Source of the DNA: Siphonodentalium dalli
Lineage: Eukaryota > Mollusca > Scaphopoda > Gadilida > Siphonodentaliidae
DNA: 64,000 nucleotides
Direction: 5' to 3'
NCBI GenBank assembly: GCA_032622095.1
Contig: CP136066.1
Coordinates: 103,005,319-103,069,318, forward strand
Shown: positions 1 to 12,000 of the stretch, one piece after another
Numbering within the stretch: the first letter of the stretch is position 1
Layout of the letters: every line of letters starts with the position of its first letter
The notes under the pieces: model-generated
What the model was told of the DNA's origin: nothing
Database searches by the model: none
The model's input: only the letters and a program-made list of their open reading frames with translations
Program-made: the position numbers and the translations under genes

Positions 1-2638
1 TGGCGGCCATGTTTTTTGTCCGAATGACCCCAAAATGACTCGTTCCCATTTACATTCCAATTTCAAAAGCCATGACAAATTTTATGATGATCAGACTAAA
101 GGTACGACCTGTAGCCTGTGCTAAAGGATTTAGTCATACAAAGAGTAAAATCCAAGACGGCTGCTGGCGGCCATGTTTTTTGGCCGAATGACCCCAAAAT
201 GACTCGTTCCAATCTACATGTCATTGTTAACATCCATGACAAATTTTATGATGATCAGACTAAAGGTACGACCTGTAGCCCGTGCTAAAGGATTTAGTCA
301 TACAAAGAGTAAAATCCAAGATGGCTGCTGGCGGCCATGTTTTTGGGCCGAATGACCCCAAAATTACTCGTTCCCATCTACATGTCAATATTAACATCCA
401 TGACAAATTTCATGATGATCAGATAAACAGTACGACCTGTGGCCTGTGCTAATGGATTGAATTTTGAAATCAAAGATGGCCACTGGCGGCCATGTTTTTT
501 GTCCGAATTACCCCAAAATGACTCGTTCCCATTTACATTCCAATTTCAAAAGCCATGACAAATTTTATGATGATCAGACTAAAGGTACGACCTGTAGCCT
601 GTGCTAAAGGATTTAGTCATACAAAGAGTAAAATCCAAGACGGCTGCTGGCGGCCATGTTTTTTCGCCAAATGACCCCAAAATTACTCGTTCCCATCTAC
701 ATGTCAATATTAACATTCATGACAAATTTCATGATGATCAGACGAACAGTACGACATGTGGCCCGTGCTAATGGATTAAATTTTGAAATCCAAGATGGCT
801 GCTGGCGGCCATATTTTTTGTCCGAATGACCCCAAAATGACTTGTTCCCATTTACATTCCAATTCAACAGCCATGACAAATTTTATGATGATCAGATTAA
901 AGGTACGACCTGTAGCTCGTGCTAAAGGATTTAGTCATACAAAGAGTAAAATCCAAGATGGCTGCTGGCGGCCATGTTTTTTGGCCGAATGACCCCCAAA
1001 ATGACTCGTTCCCATCTACATGTCAATATTAACATCCATGACAAATTTTATGATGATCAGACTAAAGGTACGACCTGTAGCCCATGCTAAAGAATTTAGT
1101 CATACAAAGAGTAAAATCCAAGGTAGCTGCAGGCGGCCATGTTTTTTGGCTGAATGACCCCAAAATGACTCGTTCCCATCTACATGTCAATATTAACATC
1201 CATGACAAATTTCATGATGATCAGATAAACAGTACGACCTGTGGCCCGTACTAATGGATTGAATTTTGAAATCAAAGATGGCCACTGGCGGCCATGTTTT
1301 TTGTCCGAATGACCCCAAAATGACTCGTTCCCATTTACATTCCAATTTCAAAAGCCATGACAAATTTTATGATGATCAGACTAAAGGTACGACCTGTAGC
1401 CTGTGCTAAAGGATTTAGTCATACAGAGAGTAAAATCCAAGACGGCTGCTGGCGGCCATGTTTTTTGGCCGAATGACCCCAAAATGACTCGTTCCAATCT
1501 ACATGTCATTGTTAACATCCATGACATATTTTATGATGATCAGACTAAAGGTACGACCTGTAGCCCGTGCTAAAGGATTTAGTCATACAAAGAGTAAAAT
1601 CCAAGATGGCTGCTGGCGGCCATGTTTTTGGGCCGAATGACCCCAAAATTACTCGTTCCCATCTACATGTCAATATTAAAATCCATGACAAATTTCATGA
1701 TGATCAGACGAACAATGCGACCTGTGGCCCGTGCTAATGGATTGAATTTTGAAAACAAAGATGGCCACTGGCGGCCATGTTTTTTGTCCGAATGACCCCA
1801 AAATAACTCGTTCCCATCTACATTCCAATTTCAACAGCCATGACAAATTTCATGATGATCAGACTAAAGGTACGACCTGCAGCCCGTGCTAAAAAATTTA
1901 GTCATACAAAGAGTAAAATCCAAGATGGCTGCTGGCAGCCATGTTTTTTGGCCGAATGACCCAAAAATTACTCATTCCCATCTACATGTCAATATAATCA
2001 TCCATGACAAATTTCATGATGATCAGACGAACAGTATGACCTGTGGCCCGTGCTAATGGATTAAATTTTGAAATCCAAGATGGCCACTGGCGGCCATGTT
2101 TTATGTCCGAATGACCCCAAAATGACTCGTTCCCATCTACATTCCAATTTCAACAGCCATGACAAATTTTATGATGATCAGACTAAAGGTACGCCCTGTA
2201 GCCCGTGCTAAAGGATTTAGTCATACAAAGAGTAAAATCCAAGATGGCGGCTGGCGGCCATGTTTTTTGGCCGAATGACCCCAAAATGACTCGTTCCCAT
2301 CTACATTCCAATTTCAACAGCAATGACAAATTTTATGATGATCAGACTAAAGGTACGACCTGTAGCCCGTGCTAAAGGATTTAGTCATACAAAGAGTAAA
2401 ATCCAAGATGGCTGCTGGCGGCCATGTTTTTGGGCCGAATGACCCCAAAATTACTCGTTCCCATCTACATGTCAATATTAACATCCATGACAAATTTCAT
2501 GATGATCAGGCGAACAGTACGACCTGTAGCCCGTACTAATGGATTTAATTTTGAAATCCAATATGGCCACTGGCGGCCATGTTTTTTGTCCTAATGACCC
2601 CAAAATGACTCGTTCCCATCTACATTCCAATTTCAACA
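1..2638. repeat. Satellite array, two alternating unit types of ~164 and ~155 bp, about 16 copies
   Basis: The conserved core ATGATGATCAGAC recurs at 84, 248, 412, 567, 731 and so on to about 2495, a spacing of 164 or 155 bp. One unit type carries GGATTTAGTCATACAAAGAG and is longer; the other carries ATGGATTGAATTTTGAAATC and is shorter. Their mixture gives a higher-order pattern. Each unit contains an AAGATGGC core followed about 12 bp later by GGCCATGTT, an inverted pair. The array runs off the left edge and stops abruptly near 2638. It lies downstream of the last visible DNAL1 exon, so it is probably in the last intron or 3' flank of that gene. Short open frames in it are repeat-derived. 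Confidence 0.95.
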
Positions 2639-2869
2639 GCAGTTTTCTGATTAACTGTAATCATGTGTGATAAGGTAAGTGAATCCAATATATTATTTTT
2701 GCTTATAAAAAATACATATTTTGCATGAAATAATTTTATGTTGCCTATTCAATTGCCTTCATTTCATTTAATTAAGTGAATTTTCACTTGAAATACTTTA
2801 TTGCAAACAAAATTAAATAAAACTGCCACATAAACCCTTCCATTAACTCAGAAAAATACAAAATAGAAA

Positions 2870-2989
2870 AGTGTGTTTTGAGATGGACGATATCTCAACT
2901 TGTTGAAAGTGTGGAATATTTCGCTCGGCAGAGCCTCGCAAAATATTCCACTGTCAACAAGTTGAGATATTGTCTATCTCAAACACACT
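2870..2989. repeat. Perfectly ordered hairpin (foldback) of ~120 bp
   Basis: The left arm GTGTGTTTTGAGATGGACGA is answered by the right arm ending CTATCTCAAACACAC. The loop reads GCTCGGCAGAGCCTCG. The arms are about 50 bp with few mismatches. It lies 38 bp beyond the donor site of the last visible DNAL1 exon. The rest of 2639-3027 is AT-rich with nothing else recognisable. Confidence 0.8.
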
Positions 2990-3027
2990 ATGCTATTATT
3001 GTATATATTTCAAACAGTCTAACTTAC

Positions 3028-3064
3028 CAACAAAATTGAGTTCTTGAAGACAAGGCAAGTCATT
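3028..3064 (-). CDS. DNAL1: DNAL1 exon 8 (partial C-terminal region)
   Basis: The exon is 37 nt with acceptor AATTTTTTTCAG and donor GTAAGT. It encodes [12 protein letters not shown] plus the first base of a glycine codon. No continuation (GNPLEE-like) is found between here and base 1, where the satellite array lies, so the final exon or exons are outside the window. Confidence 0.88.
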
Positions 3065-6000
3065 CTGAAAAAAATTGTAACATTTGAAACCATGAAATTT
3101 TCACTCAATGCTAATTTTTGTGCTGATTGAGAGATGACAGATCTAAAAATAACATAATAGCTAGGTTTAGATCAGACCATTTTGCACTTCAAGCATAGAC
3201 AGACTACAAGAGCAGAAATACAGTAATGCCCTAAATAATCGACTCCTTAATCACAGCAGAATTATGGGTAATTTGTCAGTATTTAGTCGGAAATATGGCT
3301 TGTTGCCATTCATCGGAAAGCTCTCACTGTATATCAATGTTTATACCAGTTACAACTATTGGTAATGAGCCAGGTGTCTGCAGCCGATATTTTGGGCTAC
3401 CGGGTTCAAAGGTTTAACGCTTAATTTCTTAGATATAAAACATCATTGACAACATTTATATGATTTACTTTTCTGCTTACTACCAGTTGAATGAAGCTTC
3501 TTTAGAATAATTGAAACCCATATATAGTTGTGATAGCCTATACATATAGAATATGTAGCTTATACTGCTGTCGCTTAAACTGTCCATGAGGGGGATTTGA
3601 GCATCTATTGCCGAGTCCAATAGATGCCAATATCCCCCCAACAGACATAAACAGTTTAAGCAACAGCATAGCTACATATTTTATTTATCCATCCCACAAA
3701 ACGTGTTTTTTGTGGAGGAAATCTGTCATTTTCCTCAGTATTACATTTGATACTTCGATGACGCCCTTTCATTTATATGGTCAAGCAAACTAAGGCCAAA
3801 CAAAAATATTCCTGTGTTTCTGGTGAAATGCAAGAAAAAAATAGCGGCGGGCGGGTGGCATTAAATTTCAATTTATTTTATTTTTTCATTTTATTTTCAA
3901 CTTTGCTCAAAATAAATATGAATACACCCCAGACTGCATCTCGTTGTTTATAATGTACTATAAAATAATAAAACTGAATGCATAATATTAGAATATAGTG
4001 TAATTATTGTTTTATTGAATAAAACATGAAAGAATAAGTTTGATTGGGCTGTGACCTATTTCAAGTGTGGTATAATTTCCGATTTAACAGTACACACAAT
4101 GTGTCCGTTTTACAAGGAAATGAATCGGTTACACGAAAAATAAAATCGGAAGCATACTAATTTTGCAAAATCAATAAAATGAAAATGGTCGTGGGCACTG
4201 GAATAGGGGGGGGGGGGTGGATCACCAGAAACACAGGTCTTTTTTATTTTGGCCTAGTATTCATGACAAGGGGAGTGAAATAAATCATTGGTATTTTTAT
4301 AGTTATTCTAAGCTGGCACTGTTCTAATGATATATAGATGTTTTAACCCTTTACCCAACAAAACGGCCAAAACCGGCCAAATAAAGCTTCAACAGCCTAA
4401 AATATCTTCGGTCTGTCTCAATAAAACCATACAAATATGGATATCATTGGAACCGGCTCATTGACCACATTGTGATAGTTACAGTTATGCCCTGTGCCAA
4501 TGCATTCTCTTATATATGCGAGTCGACCATAGGTCGCCTCGCATATATAAGAGAATGCATTGGCCTAAAAAAAATTTTTTTTAACACTTTTTACCATTTT
4601 TTCTTACATTCTTTAACAATTTTATAATTTGTAATGTGTTAAGCCAATGCATTCTCTTATATATGCGAGGCGACCTATGGTCGACTCGCATATATAAGAG
4701 AATGCATTGGCACAGGCCCTTCTGTTGGGTAAAGGGTTAAATAGAGGGAAAACTCATATCCGTTTATGCATTTTTGTACCAATTGCGGTGAATTACAGAT
4801 GATAAAAAGACCCAAAATCACAATGATGTCATTTGGGCCAGTTGACGTCCCTAATTACCTGCGCAACTTGCATAGACAATTACGTCGTGACAGTAGTACC
4901 AACCTAATAAAGCTACATTGATGTAATAAACATAACGTTTATTTGGCAGGCTTTATGTAGGCAATAGAGGTAGTGAGGGGTGAATAAATATAGTTCTTAC
5001 CAATTTTTGAAACTCGCTCCAGTCTTTTACTTGATTATTTGACATCAACAGCACCTGAATAATTGTAAATAACCACCACATGGATATATACAGAATAACA
5101 GTGCTACAACTATGGACAATTTCATCATTATGAAATCTAGCTACTCTGCCAACTGAAATTATGCATCTATAAAGGGTCTTCCACACGCTGTGCCAAGCCT
5201 GCGAATAGTGTGTCTGTCATTTGAAAATGAGGTACCCAGAGGGTGAATTTAGTGACATTTACCTAGCATCACCAAACTCACCATTTGGGGACCTAATTCT
5301 GCATAGGCCTAACTGCTATGGAAGACCTGTGATCAGATTGAAATTTCCCAGTTGAAGTTGGTGATGTTCACTCATTAGTCACCTCGATTATGAATTATAT
5401 CTTATGCAAATTAGGGGATATAGAAACATCTCAAAAGTAACTAAAACAATGTCAATTTGAGACTATATATACTTCCCAGAAGATGAGGCCTAAGCATAAT
5501 GAGGTCCCCAGAGGGTGAATTTGGTGATGCTAGCCAGCTGTATGGGATAGCTTCACTAAATTCACCTCTGGGAACCTCATTCTGCAAATGACAGACACAC
5601 TATTTGCTGGCTTGAGCTGTACACACGAAAATGATGTATTGGCCTAATTAGAACACCGAGGATGCAATATGCATGCTTGCAGGAGTCGTATGATGTGCGA
5701 GTGAATCGCAGAATTAAGTCACTGTCCTAGTCTGGCAGTGCGCATCCGAGCAGATCATGCAGTTTGTCTGCGGTTGTTTAACCCTTTCAGTGCCAAGACC
5801 GATTTTTGTATCAACCCATATTTCCTTGATCATTTTTCAAATTTATTGATTATAATAATGTGATACATTGGTGGACAGAGCTCTTAGACTAACTGTTACA
5901 ATGATGGAAAAGTACAAAGACATACAGTAATGCTCTAATTAATCGACCTCTTAACCAAAGCAGAATTATGGGTAACTTTTCAGGATTTAGTCGGAAATAT

Positions 6001-9000
6001 GGCTTGTTGCCATTCATCGGAAAGCTCTCGGGGAGAGCTTTCCGATGAATGGCAACAAGCCATATTTCCGACTAAATCCTGAAAAGTTACCCATAATTCT
6101 GCTTTGGTTAAGAGGTCGATTAATTAGAGCATTACTGTAGTTTTCTGTCGTCAGTTTTGAACTGTGATTGTGCATCATGCAGCCATTTTAATAAAAAACA
6201 CAAGAATAATCATGCAAACAAAATGCAGGTCGCAACAGAAATACATGTATAACCACTGGAAGGGCATTTGTTCTTAAATGTTCACCTGTGCCATGGGACT
6301 AGGAACAAGTTCACCTTACGTTAGCAAAGGTTACAACGTACACTGGAATTTACTTTTGTGTTTAACCTTTTGATAATTGAATACTCTGGTAAGTAGAACT
6401 ATACTTGATTGATTCCTATTGATTCAGTAGTCTGTTAGTTGAACTTATTAACTGAACATCCCTACAAATGAATCCTTTAACTTTATTTCTGTCTGAAAAT
6501 CCCTACAAATGAAGAATGGACCATTCCGATGTCCATATACAGTAATGCCCTAAATAATCGACCCCTTAATCACAGCAGAATTATGGGTAACTTTTCAGGA
6601 TTTAGTCGGAAATATGGCGTTGCCATTCATCAGAAAGCTCTCAGGGACAGGAAATATGGCTTGTTGCCATTCATCAGAAAGCTCTCAGGGACAGGAAATA
6701 TGGCTTGTTGCCATTCATCGGAAAGCTCTCAGGCAACAAGCCATATTTCCGACTAAATCCTGAAAAGTATAATTCTGCTGTGGTTAAGGAGTTGATTACT
6801 TAGGGCATTACTGTAGATTTAGAACTGAATTGACAAAATGTTATGAACATTAATGGTGCAAGCGAGTAATTTTTTTATGTGAAGTGTTTTTCGTTAATAT
6901 TGTTTTCAAATGAGAGCTCAAAACAAACTGAAAATTTCTGATCAAAAGGTGGAAAAATAAATATAACAATATACATATCCGTTTCCCGTAACTTGTTACA
7001 TTAAAGGTGACGACAACTTTATTGATGCAAAGGATTATCAAATCTATAGTGGTCTTTTTAATTCCACATCTTTACTTAGCCATCAATAACGTACACGAAA
7101 GAAAATAGCAGATTATGAAGTCAGTAACCTGATGTCATATAGTTGCAACAATGACATAAAGTGAACTGGTTCGGTGAAGGCTGCATGTACACCGTGAAGC
7201 ACATGCAATGCATTTTCATGTCATTCTCTTGGAAAACATTTGTGGATTCCCATTTACATTGTCGCAACAGTGTGCTGCATAATACTAATATAAATGTGTT
7301 ATAAGGGAACGTCTGTTCAGTGTGGAGGAAGCTTGAGATTCTCAAACAGATTTATAGTGTAATGTTTGCAGAAGATTCTACAGGTTAGCATGGTTTCTAT
7401 CCTTTCTATGTGGTATATACTCTCACCTGCAAAATACAACCCTGCACTATTATTAGGCATGCACTATTATTCGGCAGGTGAGAGTATATGCCACATAGGA
7501 AGGATAGATGACATGCTAACCTGCAGCCTTCAACAAACCAGTTCACTATGTGTCATTGTTGCTACTATACCAGTATATGACATCAAGTTACTGACTTCAT
7601 AATCTGATATTTTTCTTTCATGTACGTATTGATGGCTAAGTAAAGCCATGGAATTAAAAATACCACTATATTTGATAATCCTTTGCATCCGTAAAGTTGT
7701 CGACACCTTTAACATATCGAGTTACGGGAAACGGATATGTATATCATTTTATTACATGATCCTACCCTTATTCCATTCAATAAACCCATTCTATAAATTG
7801 TGATATTAAACGTTCGTTTAATAACAGGAAATAGTGCCAGGTGACCTTTGACTTCCGGTGTGTCGTCTGTTAACATTCCGTCCGCTACGTCTCAAAATAA
7901 TATGGCTTCCAATAGTTTTCCAACAAACTATCATGAATGAAGAGTTTGAAAAGTTATGTAATTAAATATACGCCATTAAATGCAACAAAGAGTCTTTATT
8001 TATCTGGGACTATTTCTTTACGCGGGCAAACAACGAATAGTTACGTGAAACGTCACCGCATGCCTTAAAGAAGCCGATTTTAGTTTCGCGTCCCATTTGT
8101 TGATTTAAGCATGTTTTGTCGATGTTTTGGATCATGTAATAAATAGAATCTACAACTCGTCCCCAGTTTATAGCGAAAATTACAAAACTCGTCCAGTAAA
8201 TTAGGTCTGGACCTCGCCAAAGGCTCGGTCCAGACCTAATTTACTGGACTCGTTTTGTAAATTCCGCTATAAACTGAGGACTCGTTGTAGATCCTCTATA
8301 TATTTATTTTTCCACCTTTTGATCAGAATGCCTGAGGGTGATAATATTTGACAAGAGAGGGATTATTGATATGTACAACTCTGATCGGCTTATTAGCGAG
8401 TTTGCGATAACCGTCTGACGGGAATGGATACCATGCTAACCTCCTATGAGGCATATACGAAACTCGTCAAGGTCACTTGCATACTTTCAAAGCAGCACAT
8501 ATAGCGATAGGGATTTGGAACGAGTAGATGTGTCCCATATTCACCGGCAATCTTTCACTAAGGTTTTCTCACTCATAAGTACATGAATTCTATGAAAAGC
8601 AGTCATCTATGCATTAACATATTTATTGCAAGATATCAGCCAAAAATACAGTTGTCATTTAAGCAATGTTTTATGTTCAAACTCTGGAGGCGGCTTCTCG
8701 CACTCAGCTAACTATGGAAAGCCAATAGTTTCACTAACATCTGAGTTCTCTCAAGTAATGACAGATTATGGTTAAGAGTGTGAGTAGATTGTGCCAGATG
8801 CACTCTCGATACCATAAATCATAATATATTCATGCATCTATATTACACGATGTTGGTGCGGTTTCTAACCACCACATGAGCAAAAATCAGGACCACTTTT
8901 GTAGCTTGATCTGAGTTGAGCGACATCTCAATGTGCCATTCCGATTGATACATGACCATTTCGATAATAAATGAGAATTTGTTCACCGAAGAAAGCACAT

Positions 9001-12000
9001 TTGAAAAATTTAACCCTCATACTGAGTCTTTACCTCCATAAATCTCAGATACAATGATGTTCAATTATAATGGCGCTCTGCCTGACAACTGACTAATATA
9101 TATATTCATCATTGAGGTTCCAATGCACCATGTCGGTTCAAAGGGCAAAATCTATCAAATTGATAATATAGTTTGATATAAAAGACCGCTGTAACGATAT
9201 ATAGAAAACATATGTGAAAATTATTATCACAGTCTGAGTGAGTTTCATCTGTTTCCTGAGTTTCACACAGATGTGAAGAAAACGCTCTTTATTCAAACCA
9301 TATAATGAATAGAATATCATTGAGTGCTCTTTGTCATTTCCAAGTTGAACTATTGAACCTACCGCCGGGTTTAGATCCAGTCCAAAATCCTAATTCTTGG
9401 GATAAATGTTCCCATCTTATGGCCAGACCCTTCGATCTGTTGTATTATAAAAATTCAATCCAACACATGACTAAATATTCTTCAACTAACATAAGAGGCA
9501 AATTCAGTCTTATATTTGACTGAAACTATATGTAGACATAGAACTTTATTATTGGACCCTGGGTCTAAAACAATACACTTTACGCCAAATATTGGTTTAA
9601 AAACTGAATTGTATATCAGAGATAACCTATTTTCTCAGTCAACTATTTTAGTCTTCAATCGAATCGGTCTATGAAATCAATTGTATAATCCAATTGAAAA
9701 TGTTACTGCACAATGAGTGAAAGAAAAACCCCCTGATGAATGCAACTGATTATCCGGAGGCCCATCATCTCCATAATAGCAAGTAAAATAAAGCCAATAA
9801 AGCAAAAGCGAATAACAGTTTCTCTTTATAGCATATACTAGCAGGTGGACCCGACTTCGTCCGGGCTGTTTCCCCTCTGCTTTTCGGCGAATTGAGGATT
9901 TTACCTTGAATTGTCCATTTTGAAGGTCAAGGTCAGGTGGGGTCACGATTTGACCCGTCCAAAACACTGCCCGTCCAAAAGTACCCGACAAAAGTACCCG
10001 TCGAAATCCATCCGGTTTTACCCGATTTGACCTTGAATTGATCATTTTGAAGGTCAAGGTCAGGGTCACGATTTGGCCCGTCCAAAACACTTAGTGGACA
10101 AAAGTAACCCTATGTATCAAATTTCGTGGAAATTCCATCAAATTCGCGATTTGACCTTGAATTGACCCGATTTCAAGGTCAAGGTCACGTCGCACGGGCA
10201 AATGAATAGGCTTATGAGACTCTCCATACGAAAGTATCTCTAGACACTAATTTTCATCGAAATCCCGTGATATTCTGGCGTTTGACCTTAAAATGACCCA
10301 ATTTCAAGGTCAAGGTCACATCGCACTGGCAAATTAATAGGCCTATGCCACTCCCCGGCCGAAAGTAACCCCACATAACAAGTTTCATCGAAATCCCGTG
10401 ATACTCGGGCGTTTTCAAGGTCACGTCGCACGAACAAATTAATATGCCTATGCCACTTCCCGGCCGAAAATACCCCCACATACCAAGTTTCATCGAAATC
10501 GGCTCGGCCGTTTTCGAGTTCATCGCGATCACACACACACACACACAGATCTTCCAAAATATATAATAGACTAGCCGATGAGCCCGACGTTGTCCGGGCT
10601 ATTCAAAAACCAAATTTCAAGTCGATAGCTCTACCAGTTTCCGAGATCTGGTCTGCGCATGCGCGAAGCTGGCGTCGCACGGGCTCGGCGACCCGATAAA
10701 ATTTGTATCCGTGGCAAGATACATTCACATACCAAATTTCAAGTCGATAGCTCCACCCGTTTCCGAGATCTCGTCTGCGCATGCGCCAAGCTGGCATCGC
10801 ACGGGCTCGGCGACCCGATAAAATTTGTATCCGGGGCAAGATACATTCACATACCAAATTTCAAGTCGATAGCTCCACCCGTTTCCGAGATCTCGTCTGC
10901 GCATGCGCGAAGCTGGCGTCGCACGGGCTCGGCAACCCGATAAAATTCGTATCCGGGGCAAGATGCATTCACATAGCAAATTTCAAGTCGATAGCTCCAC
11001 CCGTTTCCGAGATCTCGTCTGCGCATGCACGAAGCGGGCGCCGCACGGGCTCGCCAATACGACAACGACGAACACCTGGTCAAACTACACACACGTACCA
11101 AGTTTCGTCCCGATCGGTCGAGAATCGTAGATTTGTATAAATGACATACATACATACATACATACAGACAGACATACAGACAGACAGAGGTCTTCAAAAT
11201 ATATATGAGATATCAAATTTATATTTTTTTGCAGTTGGCTCACCATACATTACCAGTCGATGTGCTGAATTCTACCCATGAAACAGTTTGTGATTACAAA
11301 AAGTTAACCAGTACGGGCAGCTACCTGTATACATACCCGTATGCATATCGCAAACTCGCTATTAACATAAAAGTTTTGTTACACAGTTTGATTCAATATA
11401 AACATTGTTCTTTCTTGGCTACCGGCTTCGGAAATGGCCAAAAATCACTGTTGGTTTTCCGCTTAAATCTGGCTCCTTTTTTTAAATCTAACAAGTACCA
11501 AGTTTTAAAACACCCAGGTATAATTTAATTTACAGGCCAAATTATTATTTTGACAGAACTTTCAATGAAGAAAGCTTTATCAAAAGTAGTACATGTACTG
11601 TCAAAAACTATCACATACTAAATTTGCATGATTGTTAATTTACCTTTAGTTTCTTCAAAACATTGATGCCTTTTAACTTCTCAATTAAGTTATATGATAT
11701 CCACAGCTCTTGTAATGTATCACCAACAGCTTCCTGTTAAAAAAAGTAAGTACAGTAATGCTCTAATTAATCGACTCCTTAATCACAGCAGAGTTATGGG
11801 TAACTTTTCAGGATTTAGTCGGAAATATGGCTTTTTGCCATTCATCGGAAAGCTCTCCCCGAGAGCTTTCCGATGAATGGCAACAAGCCATATTTCCGAC
11901 TAAATCCTGAAAAGTTACCTCCCCGAGAGCTTTCCGATGAATGGCAACAAGCCATATTTCCGACTAAATCCTGAAAAGTTACCCATAATTCTGCTGTGGT

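Noticed and set aside
783-992. 69-codon open frame in the satellite array
   Set aside because: It is generated by the satellite unit, and neighbouring units differ in frame with no selection visible.
1-2638. CRISPR-like array of repeats
   Set aside because: Units of ~160 bp are contiguous without unique spacers, and the genome is eukaryotic.
10254-11197. Overlapping frames of 84-119 codons on both strands
   Set aside because: All coincide with the 122-bp tandem units; no protein family motif.
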